A DNA stretch of 64,000 nt from Lysobacter sp. K5869 (lineage in GTDB: Bacteria; Pseudomonadota; Gammaproteobacteria; Xanthomonadales; Xanthomonadaceae). The stretch is taken from assembly GCF_018847975.1 (NCBI RefSeq), contig NZ_CP072597.1:2395001-2459000 (forward strand), read 5' to 3'. Every line of letters begins with the position of its first letter. The stretch's first letter is position 1. The notes below the pieces were generated by a model. The model did no database searches and was not told the DNA's origin. It saw only the letters and a program-made list of their open reading frames with translations. The translations under genes and the position numbers were made by a program. This document shows positions 48,762 through 57,812 of this stretch, in pieces.

Positions 48762-49480
48762 GCGCGGTCGCGGCCGCCGCGCCCGTGCGCGGCGAGGCGG
48801 TGATCGAAACCCGCGCGCTGGGCAAGGTCTATTCGCCCGGCAGCGAGGCCGAGGTGATCGCGCTGCACGGCGTCGATCTGCGCATCGCGCGCGGCGAGTT
48901 CGTCGCGATCATGGGGCCATCGGGTTCGGGCAAGTCGACGCTGATGAACCTGATCGGCTGCCTCGACACGCCCACCAGCGGCGTGTATCTGTGCGACGGC
49001 GTCGATGTCGCCACGCTCGACAAGGAAGAGCGCGCGATCCTGCGCCGCGACAAGATCGGCTTCGTGTTCCAGGGCTTCAACTTGCTGCCGCGCATGAACG
49101 CGCTGGAGAACGTGGCGATGCCGATGGGCTACGCCAACGTGCGCCGCGACGAGCGCGCGCGGCGCGCGCAGGACGCTTTGGAAGCGGTCGGCCTGGGCCA
49201 ACGCGCGGGGCACCGCCCTAGCGAACTGTCCGGCGGCCAGCAACAGCGCGTGGCGATCGCCCGCGCGCTGATCAACCGCCCGCCGATCCTGCTCGCCGAC
49301 GAACCCACCGGCGCGCTCGATACGCGCACCGGCGAGGAGATCCTGGCGCTGTTCAAGAGCCTGCAAGCGCAGGACCACACCGTGGTGCTGATCACCCACG
49401 ACCCGGACGTGGCCGCGCACGCCGACCGCATCTTCGTGATGCGCGACGGCGAACTGCACGAGCAGGAGCGCGGCGCATGA
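48758..49480 (+). CDS. ABC transporter ATPase (MacB/LolD type)
   Basis: This 240-aa ATPase energises the exporter. Motifs: Walker A GPSGSGKST, Q-loop VFQGFNLLPRMN, signature LSGGQQQRVAIARAL, Walker B LLADEPTGALD and the H-loop THDPDVAAHA. In E. coli MacB the ATPase and membrane parts are fused; here they are separate genes overlapping by 4 nt, as is common in this family. The start ATG also overlaps the adaptor stop. Confidence 0.95.
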   Translation: MSAVAAAAPVRGEAVIETRALGKVYSPGSEAEVIALHGVDLRIARGEFVAIMGPSGSGKSTLMNLIGCLDTPTSGVYLCDGVDVATLDKEERAILRRDKIGFVFQGFNLLPRMNALENVAMPMGYANVRRDERARRAQDALEAVGLGQRAGHRPSELSGGQQQRVAIARALINRPPILLADEPTGALDTRTGEEILALFKSLQAQDHTVVLITHDPDVAAHADRIFVMRDGELHEQERGA

Positions 49481-50715
49481 ATTTCCTGGAAACGCTGCGC
49501 ACCGCGGTGTTCGCCCTGCGCGGCAACTGGCTGCGCAGCGCGCTGACTTCGCTCGGCGTCATCATCGGCATCGCCGCGGTGATCGTGATGGTCTCGGTCG
49601 GCCAGGGCACCCAGTCGGAAATCGACAAGCTGGTGTCGGGGCTGGGTTCCAACCGCCTGGACATCAGCTCCGGCGGCGGCGGGCGCGGCGGTGGCGGCGT
49701 GCGCCTGAGTTCGTCGAGCTTCTTCACGTTGACCGAAGCCGACGGCGACTCGATCCGCAACGAGGTGCCCGAAGTGCAATACGTCGCCGCCTCGTTGCGC
49801 GGCGGCACCCAGGCGGTGTACGCGGAGAACAACTGGTCGACCCAGTGGCAGGGCGTGCAGCCGGATTTCTTCGACATCAACGGCTGGACCATCGCCGCGG
49901 GCTCGAACTTCGAGGCGCGCGATTACGGCAGCGGCGCCAAGTCGGTGATCCTCGGCGAAACCGTGCGCCGCGAACTGTTCGGCGACGAGGATGCGATCGG
50001 CCAGACCGTGCGCCTGGGCCGGGTGCCGTTCACCGTGATCGGCACGCTCAACCCGAAGGGGCAGGGCGGATTCGGCCAGGACCAGGACGACGTGGTGCTG
50101 GTGCCGCTGGAAACCGGGCGCCGGCGCATGCTCGGCGCGATGGGCCTGCCCAACGGCGCGGTGATGCAGATCGCGGTCGGCGTCGGCCGCGCCGAGGACG
50201 TGTCCTACGCGCAGGAACAGATCGAAGGCCTGCTGCGCCAGCGGCACAAGATCCAACCCGGCAGCGACGACGATTTCAGCGTGCGCAACATCGCCGAAGT
50301 CGTCGCCACGCGCACCCAGACGACGCGGCTGATGTCGCTGCTGCTCGGCGCGGTGGCGACGATTTCGCTGATCGTCGGCGGCATCGGCATCATGAACATC
50401 ATGCTGGTGTCGGTGACCGAGCGCATCCGCGAGATCGGCCTGCGCATGGCGGTCGGCGCCGGGCCGGGCGACATCCAGCGCCAGTTCCTGGCCGAGGCGA
50501 TGCTGATCTCGCTGATCGGCGGCGCGCTCGGCATCGCTATCGGTGTGGTCGGCACCTTGCTGGTCAGCCGCATCGGCGCGTTGCCGGTGGCTTTGAACGG
50601 GCAGGTGATCGGGCTGGCGGCGGGGTTTTCGATCGCGACCGGTTTGTTCTTCGGCTATTACCCGGCGCGCAAGGCGTCGCAGCTCGATCCGATCGAGGCC
50701 TTGCGGCAGCAATGA
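49477..50715 (+). CDS. MacB-like ABC transporter permease
   Basis: This 412-aa permease has the MacB topology: TM1 (~20-40), a large periplasmic domain (~45-275) and three C-terminal helices with SLIVGGIGIMNIMLVSVTERIREIGLRMAVGA (quoted in parts; the FtsX-type signature) near residue 290. Gly-rich SSGGGGRGGGG near residue 65 is unusual. With the adaptor and ATPase it should form a tripartite efflux pump for macrolide-like compounds, lipids or peptides. It ends the operon; a REP pair follows 58 bp downstream. Confidence 0.95.
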   Translation: MNFLETLRTAVFALRGNWLRSALTSLGVIIGIAAVIVMVSVGQGTQSEIDKLVSGLGSNRLDISSGGGGRGGGGVRLSSSSFFTLTEADGDSIRNEVPEVQYVAASLRGGTQAVYAENNWSTQWQGVQPDFFDINGWTIAAGSNFEARDYGSGAKSVILGETVRRELFGDEDAIGQTVRLGRVPFTVIGTLNPKGQGGFGQDQDDVVLVPLETGRRRMLGAMGLPNGAVMQIAVGVGRAEDVSYAQEQIEGLLRQRHKIQPGSDDDFSVRNIAEVVATRTQTTRLMSLLLGAVATISLIVGGIGIMNIMLVSVTERIREIGLRMAVGAGPGDIQRQFLAEAMLISLIGGALGIAIGVVGTLLVSRIGALPVALNGQVIGLAAGFSIATGLFFGYYPARKASQLDPIEALRQQ

Positions 50716-51228
50716 CCCCGCTGGCCAAGGCGGCGGCGCGGGATCGCGCACCCGCCGACGCGACCGGCCGAAGCCCCTGTAGGAGCTGCGCGAGCTGCGA
50801 CCGCGAAACCACGCTTACGCCGTCAGCCGGATGTCGCGGTCGCAGCTCGCGCAGCTCCTACAGGGGGCTGCCGATGCATCGCGGGCCGGGCCGGTCGCCG
50901 GTCTGAATCGGTTCGGCCCGCGCGGCGCTCTCGACAGGTGCGATCCCCGGCCCGCCGCGGCGGGGCTCGGCCGGCCGCGGACCCTTCGCGACGACCCCGG
51001 CCAGGCACCTCCGGCGACCCGGCCGATCCCCGCGGCGCCCCCGGCGCCGGGGCGACCCGCCCAGGCTTGTGGCAAAATCGCGGCCTTGTGGCGGCCGTCG
51101 GCCGCCGTCGTCCGGCCGGTTCCGGCCTTTGGATCGAGAACGCCCGCCCATGCCGACCTTCCCGTCGTTCCCGACCGCGCGCCGATCCGGCGACGCGGCC
51201 CCCGTCCCCGCTGCGACGGTGCGCCTCG
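50716..51228. other. 513-bp gap between the exporter and dgkA
   Basis: The first 150 bp hold the inverted GTAG repeat pair. The rest is strongly GC-rich with no gene. A CAAAAT hexamer at 51073-51078 in GGCAAAATCG is the only -10-like element before dgkA, about 150 bp upstream of its ATG. Confidence 0.5.
50774..50866. repeat. perfect 33-bp GTAG-type inverted REP pair
   Basis: Arms 50774-50806 and 50834-50866 are perfect reverse complements (33 of 33) around a 27-nt loop. The core GTAGGAGCTGCGCGAGCTGC matches the copies at 1.2 kb. The orientation of the GTAG ends is opposite to that pair: here GTAG/CTAC face outwards. The fold could terminate or protect exporter mRNA from 3' decay. Confidence 0.9.
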
Positions 51229-51624
51229 ATGGCTGACGAATACGGGCATCTGCCGCGCGGCCCCGGCCGCATCCTCAAGGCGGCGACCTGGTCCATGCAG
51301 GGCCTGCGCGCGGCGTGGCTGCACGAGTCCTCGTTCCGCCTGGAGGTCTACCTGTTCCTGGTGCTCTCGCCGGTGGGCTGGTACTTCGGCGAAACCGGAG
51401 TCGAGCGCGCGCTGCTGATCGGCTCGATCCTGCTGGTGCTGAGCGTGGAACTGCTCAACTCCGCGGTCGAGGCGGTGATCGAACGCTACGGCCCGGAATT
51501 CCACGAACTCGCCGGCCGCGCCAAGGACATGGGCTCGGCCGCGGTGTTCGTGCTGTTGATGAACGTGTTGCTGGTGTGGGCCGCGATCCTCGGCCCGCGC
51601 CTGTGGCACCACCTGATGGGCTGA
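51229..51624 (+). CDS. dgkA: diacylglycerol kinase
   Basis: This 131-aa integral membrane enzyme phosphorylates diacylglycerol released in membrane-derived glucan or lipid A metabolism, giving phosphatidic acid. It has an amphipathic N-terminal helix (RILKAATWSMQGLRAAW), three membrane helices and the active-site signature ELLNSAVEAVIERYG followed by AKDMGSAAVF. E. coli DgkA is 121 aa. The ATG is at 51229. Confidence 0.94.
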   Translation: MADEYGHLPRGPGRILKAATWSMQGLRAAWLHESSFRLEVYLFLVLSPVGWYFGETGVERALLIGSILLVLSVELLNSAVEAVIERYGPEFHELAGRAKDMGSAAVFVLLMNVLLVWAAILGPRLWHHLMG

Positions 51625-51709
51625 TCGCCCCCCGCAAGGACGCAACGCGTATCGCAAGGGCGGCGCCTTTCGCCGTCCGCTTCCGGGCCGCCCGCCGCGG
51701 CGCGCCCGT

Positions 51710-51730
51710 GCCCGCGGCCTCGCCGCGGGC
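51710..51730 (+). terminator. GC hairpin between dgkA and the TerC-family gene
   Basis: GCCCGCGGC pairs perfectly with GCCGCGGGC around a CTC loop. No T run follows. It could end the dgkA mRNA or be a structured leader of the next gene. I looked for yybP-ykoY riboswitch features, often found before TerC-family genes, and saw none. Confidence 0.35.
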
Positions 51731-51766
51731 GCTACACCCATAACACTCAGAGGTATGCCGCACGTG

Positions 51767-52498
51767 ATGGAAATGCTGACCGATCCGCAAGTCTGGATCA
51801 CCTTGTTCACCCTGAGCGCGATCGAGATCGTGCTGGGTATCGACAACCTCGTCTTCATCTCGATCGCGGTCAGCAAGCTGCCGTTCGACCAGCGCGAGAA
51901 AGCGCGCAAGTTCGGCATCGCGGTGGCCTGCATCACCCGTATCGGCCTGCTGCTGACCCTGGCCTGGCTGGCCGGCCTGACCAGCGATCTGTTCACCGTC
52001 GCCGGCATCGGCATCTCGATCCGCGACCTGGTGCTGATCCTCGGCGGCGCGTTCTTGCTGGTGAAGGGCTCGATGGAGATCAAGGACCTGATCGTCGGCG
52101 AAGAAGACTCCGACGACGTCCACACCAAGCCGGCGGCGTCGTTCATGATGGTCATCGCGCAGATCGCGGTGATCGACATCGTGTTCTCGCTCGACTCGGT
52201 GATCGCCGCGGTCGGCATGGCCAGCCACACCCCGGTGATGGTCGCCGCGATCCTGCTCGCGGTCGGCGTGATGCTGCTGGCGGCGCGTCCGCTCGGCCAG
52301 TTCATCGACAACAACCCGACCATCAAGATGCTGGCGCTGGCCTTCATCGTCCTGGTCGGCGCGTTCCTGATCCTCGACGGCCTGGGCATCCACATCCCGA
52401 AGGGCTACATCTACGCGGCGATGGGTTTCTCGGCGCTGGTGGAATGCCTGAACCTGTGGGCGAAGAAGCGCGCGGCGCAGCGGCTGACGGCCGAGTAA
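51767..52498 (+). CDS. TerC-family integral membrane protein
   Basis: This 243-aa protein has seven or more helices and the TerC signatures EIVLGIDNLVFISI and DIVFSLDSVIAAVGM, each with an in-membrane Asp. Family members (Alx, MeeF/YceF types) export manganese or aid metalation of exported proteins. Start choice: ATG 51755 is only 1 nt from the AGAGG site, whereas ATG 51767 (MEMLTDPQVW, the usual family start) or GTG 51764 has proper spacing. A clear intrinsic terminator follows. Confidence 0.9.
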   Translation: MEMLTDPQVWITLFTLSAIEIVLGIDNLVFISIAVSKLPFDQREKARKFGIAVACITRIGLLLTLAWLAGLTSDLFTVAGIGISIRDLVLILGGAFLLVKGSMEIKDLIVGEEDSDDVHTKPAASFMMVIAQIAVIDIVFSLDSVIAAVGMASHTPVMVAAILLAVGVMLLAARPLGQFIDNNPTIKMLALAFIVLVGAFLILDGLGIHIPKGYIYAAMGFSALVECLNLWAKKRAAQRLTAE

Positions 52499-52521
52499 GC
52501 GCGGCCTGTTTGCCGCGGAAC

Positions 52522-52549
52522 AAGGCCGGCGAGCGATCGCCGGCCTTTT
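52522..52549 (+). terminator. intrinsic terminator after the TerC-family gene
   Basis: AAGGCCGGCGA and TCGCCGGCCTT form perfect 11-bp arms around a GCGA loop, followed by TTC (TTTT in all at 52546-52549). It starts 24 bp after the stop codon. This is the best intrinsic terminator in the window. Confidence 0.85.
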
Positions 52550-52739
52550 CGTTGGCGGGGCACGGGTTTCGTGGAGCGACGCGGGTCCCGATGCGTTCGT
52601 GCCGGATCGCCGCGTCCGCGCGGACCGAAGTCCCACCCGCGAATGCGGAAACGTCCCACGCCCGTCGTCACACCGCGTCCATTGCGCCGCTTCGCGCCCG
52701 GTGCTGCAATGCGGCCGTCATCCCGCCGGAGTCCGCGCC

Positions 52740-53363
52740 ATGTTCCGTCCCCTGATCGTGCTCGCCCTGGCCGTGCTGCTCAGCGGCTGCGGCTACAACA
52801 CCATCCAGCAAAAGGACGAGGGCGTGAAAGCGGCCTGGTCGCAGGTGCTCAACGTCTACAAGCGCCGCGCCGATCTGGTGCCGAATCTGGTCGCCACGGT
52901 GAAGGGCTACGCCAGCCACGAGCAGCAGGTGCTGACCCAGGTCACCGAGGCGCGCGCCAAGGTCGGCAGCATCAACGTCAACGCCAACGATCAGGCTTCG
53001 CTGCAGCAGTTCGAGCAAGCCCAAGGCGAACTGCGCGGCGCCATCGGCCGCTTGCTGGTGGTCAGCGAGAACTATCCGCAGCTCAAGGCCGACCAAAGCT
53101 TCCTGAGCCTGCAGACCCAGCTGGAAGGCACCGAAAACCGGATCACGGTCGAGCGCCAGCGCTACATCGCCGCGGTCCAGGACTACAACACCTTCATCCG
53201 CCAGTTCCCCACCAACATCACCGCCAAGCTGTTCGGCTACGCGACCAAGCCGAACTTCACGGTCGAGAACGAGGCGCAGATCCAGCAGGCGCCGACGGTG
53301 GACTTCGGTTCGGCCCAGCCCGCGCAGCCGCAGCCGCCGGCGCAGCCGGCGCCGCAGCATTGA
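52740..53363 (+). CDS. LemA-family lipoprotein
   Basis: This 207-aa protein has a lipoprotein signal (LALAVLLSGC, lipobox LSGC) and the LemA domain: YNTIQQKDEGVKAAWSQV, YKRRADLVPNLVATVKGYA, then a long antiparallel helical pair and the closing YNTFIRQFPTNITAKLFGY (quoted in parts). The last 30 residues are Gln/Pro/Ala repeats. LemA proteins are often next to TPM-domain proteins, as here, and are thought to act in envelope homeostasis; biochemical role unknown. The start is ATG 52740. It leads a five-gene cluster with very short gaps. Confidence 0.92.
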   Translation: MFRPLIVLALAVLLSGCGYNTIQQKDEGVKAAWSQVLNVYKRRADLVPNLVATVKGYASHEQQVLTQVTEARAKVGSINVNANDQASLQQFEQAQGELRGAIGRLLVVSENYPQLKADQSFLSLQTQLEGTENRITVERQRYIAAVQDYNTFIRQFPTNITAKLFGYATKPNFTVENEAQIQQAPTVDFGSAQPAQPQPPAQPAPQH

Positions 53364-53373
53364 CCGGCCGGCG

Positions 53374-54414
53374 ATGAGCGCGGCCGCGCGCCGACCCTCG
53401 CTGCCGTGGGCGGCGCTGCTGGCGGCGCTGTGGCTGTGCGCCGCGCCGGCGTTCGCGCGCGGCGCGGCGGCGCCGGCGCCGGTCACGCAAGCCGCGCCCG
53501 CCGAGGGCGCGGAGTCCGTCTCTTCCGATAGCGCCGCGGCGGCGGGCGAAGTCGCGGTGCCGCGCTTGACCGGCCCCGTCGTCGACCTGACCGGCACGCT
53601 CGACGCCGCCGCGGTGTCGCGCTTGAGCGAACGCTCGCTCGACCTGCAGCGGCGCAAGGGCGCGCAGTTAATGCTGCTGATGCTCGACAGCACGCATGGC
53701 GAAGACATCGCCGCTTACGCCGGCCGCGTGTTCGCGCAATGGCGGCCCGGCCGCGCCGGCATCGACGACGGCGTGCTGGTGGTGGTGGCCAAGGCCGACC
53801 GGCGCATGCGCATCCACCTCGGAAGCGGATTGGACGAGCCCCTTTCCGAACAAACCGCCGCGCGCGTGATCGAAGAAATCCTGGCCCCGGCGTTCCGCGA
53901 CGGCGACTACGCCGGCGGCCTGGAGCGCGGCTACGACGCGCTGATCGGCCTGATCGACGGCACGCCGCTGCCCGAGCCGAAAGCCGAGCGACTGCCGTGG
54001 CCGCTGCTGGCGTTCGCCGGATTGATGACCTTGCCGTTCGTGCTGATCCCGCTGTTCGGGATGCGCGCGGCGTGGCGCAGCGGCCCGCTGGCGTTCTTCG
54101 GCCGCTGCGCGGTGATCGTGGCGGTGGCGGCGGCCGCGTATGCGTTCACCGCGCCGAAACTGTCGCCGGACCTGCAGGACTGGGAACGCTGGATGCCGAT
54201 GGCGTTGTTCACCTATATCGCCACCGCGTTCGTGTCGGTCAGCGGATTCGCCAGCGGCGGCGACGGGCGCCGCGGCGGCGGTTCGCGCTGGGACGACGAG
54301 GACGAGCGCCGGCGCCGGCGTTCCTCGTCTTCCTCGTCGAGTTCGAGCAGTTCCAGCAGCTACTCGGGCGGCGGCGGACGCAGCGACGGCGGCGGTTCGT
54401 CGGGGAGTTGGTGA
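53374..54414 (+). CDS. TPM-domain membrane protein 1 (YgcG-like)
   Basis: This 346-aa protein has a signal peptide (~1-30), a TPM domain (residues ~68-200; [47 protein letters not shown]), three membrane helices (~208-295), and a tail of about 13 serines followed by Gly-rich sequence ending SSGSW. TPM domains adopt a phosphatase-like or chaperone-like fold that in plants assists photosystem II repair. It begins 10 bp after lemA and ends overlapping the next start. Less conserved than TPM protein 2: the usual GYGLE loop reads GSGLD. Confidence 0.88.
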   Translation: MSAAARRPSLPWAALLAALWLCAAPAFARGAAAPAPVTQAAPAEGAESVSSDSAAAAGEVAVPRLTGPVVDLTGTLDAAAVSRLSERSLDLQRRKGAQLMLLMLDSTHGEDIAAYAGRVFAQWRPGRAGIDDGVLVVVAKADRRMRIHLGSGLDEPLSEQTAARVIEEILAPAFRDGDYAGGLERGYDALIGLIDGTPLPEPKAERLPWPLLAFAGLMTLPFVLIPLFGMRAAWRSGPLAFFGRCAVIVAVAAAAYAFTAPKLSPDLQDWERWMPMALFTYIATAFVSVSGFASGGDGRRGGGSRWDDEDERRRRRSSSSSSSSSSSSSYSGGGGRSDGGGSSGSW

Positions 54415-55280
54415 TGGCGGCCGTACGCTCGGCGTTCGGACTCGCGGCGCGCTGGCGCGGCGCAGTCGCGCTGCCGGGGTGCCTGCTCGCGTTCGCGTCG
54501 TGGGCGCAGGCGTCGGTGCCGGAGGCTGCGGCCTATCGCGCCGCCGGCGACGCGGCGGCGTGGCGGCCGGTCGAATGCATCGCCGCGCTCGGTTTCGCGT
54601 TCGCCCTGGCCGTGGGTTGGCTGTCGCGCGCGCGCGGCTGGGCGTTGGCCTTGGCCGTGCCGGCGGCGTTGTTGCCGCCGGCCTGGGCGGCGTGGACGTG
54701 GAGCGGGCCGGCTTCGGTGTGGATCGCGCTGGCGTGCAGCGTGGCCGGCGGCGCGCTCGGGCAGGCGCTGCGGCCGCGGCGCTGGTTGCGCAGCGTCGCC
54801 GGCGCGTCCGCGGTCGGGTTGGCGTTGGCGGCGTTGGTGGCGGCGCTGTTCCGCCAAGGCGTGCCGAAGCCCGGCGATATCGGCGTGGCCGCGATTTCGC
54901 TGTTGCTGGCGACGCCGCTGTTGGTCGGCGTGATCGCGCCGCCGATGGCGGCATGGCGGCAAAGCCGCGGCGGTTGCCTGCTGCGCGCGCTGGTGTTCGC
55001 GGCGCTGGCGTGGTTCGCGTGGCTGGGCTTGCAGCGCCTGACCGGCGGCGCGGCCGCGCGGATGGAGATTTCGGCTTGGCTGGGCCTGGGCGTGCTCGGC
55101 TTGTTCGTTTGGGTCTTGGTGTTTTTCTTCGACGGCAGCGGCTCGGGCGCCAGCCGCGCGCGCGGTTACTCCGGCGGCGGCGCGCGCGACGCAAGCGGTG
55201 CCGGCGGTTCGAGCCGTCCGGGCGGTTCCGGCGATTCGGGTTGGTCGGGCGGTGGCGGCGGAGCGAGCGGATCATGGTGA
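54414..55280 (+). CDS. polytopic membrane protein with Gly-rich SGSW tail
   Basis: This 288-aa protein has no TPM domain. It has about seven hydrophobic helices between residues 15 and 245 and a Gly/Ser-rich tail (~250-288) ending ASGSW, the same end as both TPM neighbours. The ATG at 54414 overlaps the last base of the preceding stop; its own stop overlaps the next ATG. The overlaps and shared tail imply joint function with the TPM proteins, maybe as their membrane partner. No family was recognised. Confidence 0.75.
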   Translation: MAAVRSAFGLAARWRGAVALPGCLLAFASWAQASVPEAAAYRAAGDAAAWRPVECIAALGFAFALAVGWLSRARGWALALAVPAALLPPAWAAWTWSGPASVWIALACSVAGGALGQALRPRRWLRSVAGASAVGLALAALVAALFRQGVPKPGDIGVAAISLLLATPLLVGVIAPPMAAWRQSRGGCLLRALVFAALAWFAWLGLQRLTGGAAARMEISAWLGLGVLGLFVWVLVFFFDGSGSGASRARGYSGGGARDASGAGGSSRPGGSGDSGWSGGGGGASGSW

Positions 55281-56188
55281 ATCAGCGTGGCATCGAAGCA
55301 CGCACCGCAACGCGCGGCCTGCTGCGCGCCTTGCTCGGTTTCGGCCTGTGGCTGCTGGCCGCGGCCGCGTTCGCGCAACAAGCCGCGCCGATCCCGGCGA
55401 TGGACTCGCCGGTGGTCGACACCACCGGCACGCTCGACGCGACCGCGCGCGCCAACCTGGAAGCGCAGGCGCGCGCGCTGCAGCAGCGCAAGGGCAGCCA
55501 ACTGCAGATCCTGATGGTGCCGAGCACGTTGCCGGAAGAAATCGAGCCGTACGCGGTGCGCGCGTTCGAGCAGTTCAAGCTCGGCCGCAAGGGCGTGGAC
55601 GACGGCGTGCTGGTGGTGGTGGCCAAGGACGACCGGCGCGTGCGCATCGAGGTCGGCTACGGCCTGGAGGGCGCGATCACCGACCTGCAATCCGGCCGCA
55701 TCATCCAGGAATACATAGCGCCCAAGTTCCGCGCCGGCGATTACGCCGGCGGCCTGACCGACGCCACCGCGATGCTGGTGCGGCTGATCGACGGCGAACC
55801 CTTGCCCGAACCGATGGGCCGCGGCGCGCAGAGCGTCGGCGGCGCGGACGACGGCAATTGGGTGCTGGCCTTGTTCCTCGCCGTCATCGGATCGAGCTTG
55901 ATCCGCGGCGTGCTGTCGGCGGCGCCGGCGATCCTGCGTGGGCTGATCGGCGCGGCCGGCGTCGGCGCGGTCGCGTGGCTGCTCGGCATGGCGTGGTGGC
56001 TGATCGGCTTGAGCGCGGTGGCCGGCTTCCTGCTCTCGCTGCTGGGACGCGGCGGCGGCCATTACGTCGGCGGCGGCGGGTGGGGCGGTTACGGCGGCGG
56101 CTGGGGCGGCGGCGGTGGAGGCGGCGGAGGCGGTTGGTCCGGCGGCGGCGGTTCCAGCGGAGGCGGCGGCGCCTCGGGGAGTTGGTGA
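55274..56188 (+). CDS. TPM-domain membrane protein 2 (YgcG-like)
   Basis: This 304-aa protein has a signal peptide (~1-35), a well-conserved TPM domain (~45-180; [59 protein letters not shown]; quoted in parts), two or three helices (~195-255) and a glycine/tryptophan-rich tail ending GGGGASGSW. This is the standard bacterial TPM architecture with the characteristic tail. It starts 7 bp inside the preceding gene. Likely an inner-membrane protein with periplasmic TPM domain. Confidence 0.9.
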   Translation: MVNQRGIEARTATRGLLRALLGFGLWLLAAAAFAQQAAPIPAMDSPVVDTTGTLDATARANLEAQARALQQRKGSQLQILMVPSTLPEEIEPYAVRAFEQFKLGRKGVDDGVLVVVAKDDRRVRIEVGYGLEGAITDLQSGRIIQEYIAPKFRAGDYAGGLTDATAMLVRLIDGEPLPEPMGRGAQSVGGADDGNWVLALFLAVIGSSLIRGVLSAAPAILRGLIGAAGVGAVAWLLGMAWWLIGLSAVAGFLLSLLGRGGGHYVGGGGWGGYGGGWGGGGGGGGGGWSGGGGSSGGGGASGSW

Positions 56189-56682
56189 TGATGCGCATGC
56201 TCCGCCATCTCTGCGCCGGGCCGGCGCGGCGGCGTTTTCCCGAAGCCAGCCTGCGCCGGATCGCGGCGGCCATCGCCGCGGGCGAGTCCCGGCACAGCGG
56301 CCAGCTGCGTTTCGCGGTCGAGGCGCGGCTGGGCTGGAACGATCTGATCGCCGGGCGCGACGCGCGCCAGGCCGCGCGCGGCGCGTTCGCCCAACTCGGG
56401 GTGTGGGACACAGCGGGCAACAACGGGGTCTTGCTGTATTTGCTGCTGGCCGATCACCGCATCGAGATCGTGGCCGACCGCGGCTACACGCGCCGGGTCG
56501 GCGACGAACGTTGGCAGGCGGTGTGCGACGACATCCAGCGGGCGCTGGCGACGGGAGCGGCCGAGGCGGCCGTGCTCGGCGGCATCGCCGCGTTGAACGA
56601 GATCATGGCCGCGGCGTTCCCGCGCGAAGCCGGCGCCGCGGCGGCGGGCAACGAACTGCCCGACGAGCCGGCGTTGCTGTAA
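56188..56682 (+). CDS. soluble TPM-family protein
   Basis: This 164-aa protein has the short TPM-like domain alone: [51 protein letters not shown] and [14 protein letters not shown] (quoted in parts). It has no convincing signal peptide, membrane helix or glycine tail, so it may act on the cytoplasmic side. The ATG at 56188 overlaps the preceding stop; an ATG at 56191 is also possible. Last gene of the lemA-TPM cluster. Confidence 0.85.
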   Translation: MMRMLRHLCAGPARRRFPEASLRRIAAAIAAGESRHSGQLRFAVEARLGWNDLIAGRDARQAARGAFAQLGVWDTAGNNGVLLYLLLADHRIEIVADRGYTRRVGDERWQAVCDDIQRALATGAAEAAVLGGIAALNEIMAAAFPREAGAAAAGNELPDEPALL

Positions 56683-56915
56683 GCGTCGCTCTCTCGCTGC
56701 CGCGACGGCCACGGCGCGGGCCGCACGCATCCGCGATACGCCGCGGCCTAGCGCCATCGGCGCCCGCCACGCCGAATCCGGCGCCCGCCCGCAACCCCAA
56801 AGCCCGGCTGAAACCCGCGCCGCTTCGTCCCCAGCGGCCGCAACCCGCACCCTGCGCGCCGGCGCGCTGGGGCACAATAGGTCGGTCTTCCGCTCCCCCG
56901 AGCCCGTCCCGTCGC

Positions 56916-57809
56916 ATGATCATCCTGCATCAGATCGATCCGATCGCGCTGTCCCTCGGCCCGCTGCAAATCCACTGGTACGGGATCATGTACCTGCTGG
57001 GTTTCGTCACCGCCTGGTGGCTGGGACGCCGCCGGGTCCGCGCCGGGCGCTTGCCCGGGGTCAGCGAGGCCGCCTACGGCGACCTGTTGTTCTACGCCAT
57101 GATCGGCGTCGTGCTCGGCGGCCGCATCGGCTACGTGTTGTTCTACGGCTTCGCCGACCTGCTGCGCGATCCGCTGATGCTGCTGCGCATCTGGGAAGGC
57201 GGCATGAGCTTCCACGGCGGTTTGATCGGCGTGGTCAGCGCGGTGTGGTGGTGGTCGCGCAGCCACCGCACGCATTTCTTCGACACGCTCGATTTCATCG
57301 CCCCGCTGGTGCCGCCGGGCCTGGGCTTCGGCCGACTGGGCAACTACATCGGCGGCGAGTTGTGGGGCAAGTTCACCGCCGAAGGCTGGGGCGTGGTGTT
57401 CCCGCGCGCGCCGGAGTTCGCCAACTGGACCACGCAGCAACTGCAGACCCAGTTCGCCGCCGGCGCGCTGGACCGCTACGCGCGCCATCCCTCGCAGCTG
57501 TACCAGGCCGCGCTGGAAGGGCTGACCATGTTCGCGGTGCTGTGGTGGTTCTCCAGCAAGCCGCGCCCGCGCTACGCGGTGTCGGGCCTGTTCGCGCTGC
57601 TGTACGGCTGCTTCCGCTTCCTGGTCGAATTCGTGCGCGTGCCCGACCAGCAACTCGGCGATCACGGCTATCTGGCGTTCGGCTGGCTGACCATGGGCCA
57701 GGTGCTGAGCACGCCGCTGATCCTGCTGGGCCTGTTCTGGCTGTGGCTGTCCACGCGCTCGCCGACCCTGCAACCGCAACCGCCGGCCGCCGAGCCGGCC
57801 AAGGGCTGA
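56916..57809 (+). CDS. lgt: prolipoprotein diacylglyceryl transferase
   Basis: This 297-aa inner-membrane enzyme moves diacylglycerol from phosphatidylglycerol to the lipobox cysteine of prolipoproteins. It has seven helices; [11 protein letters not shown], the essential MSFHGGLIG motif and the signature [15 protein letters not shown] are present. E. coli Lgt is 291 aa. The ATG is at 56916; CACAAT at 56873-56878 may be its -10. thyA starts 3 bp after the stop, an arrangement conserved in gammaproteobacteria. Confidence 0.96.
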   Translation: MIILHQIDPIALSLGPLQIHWYGIMYLLGFVTAWWLGRRRVRAGRLPGVSEAAYGDLLFYAMIGVVLGGRIGYVLFYGFADLLRDPLMLLRIWEGGMSFHGGLIGVVSAVWWWSRSHRTHFFDTLDFIAPLVPPGLGFGRLGNYIGGELWGKFTAEGWGVVFPRAPEFANWTTQQLQTQFAAGALDRYARHPSQLYQAALEGLTMFAVLWWFSSKPRPRYAVSGLFALLYGCFRFLVEFVRVPDQQLGDHGYLAFGWLTMGQVLSTPLILLGLFWLWLSTRSPTLQPQPPAAEPAKG

Positions 57810-57812
57810 GCC

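Noticed and set aside
51625..51766. yybP-ykoY manganese riboswitch before the TerC-family gene
   Set aside because: The leader is only about 140 bp and lacks the conserved GGGGAGTAG-type and CCGCC-type segments; only a simple GC hairpin is present.
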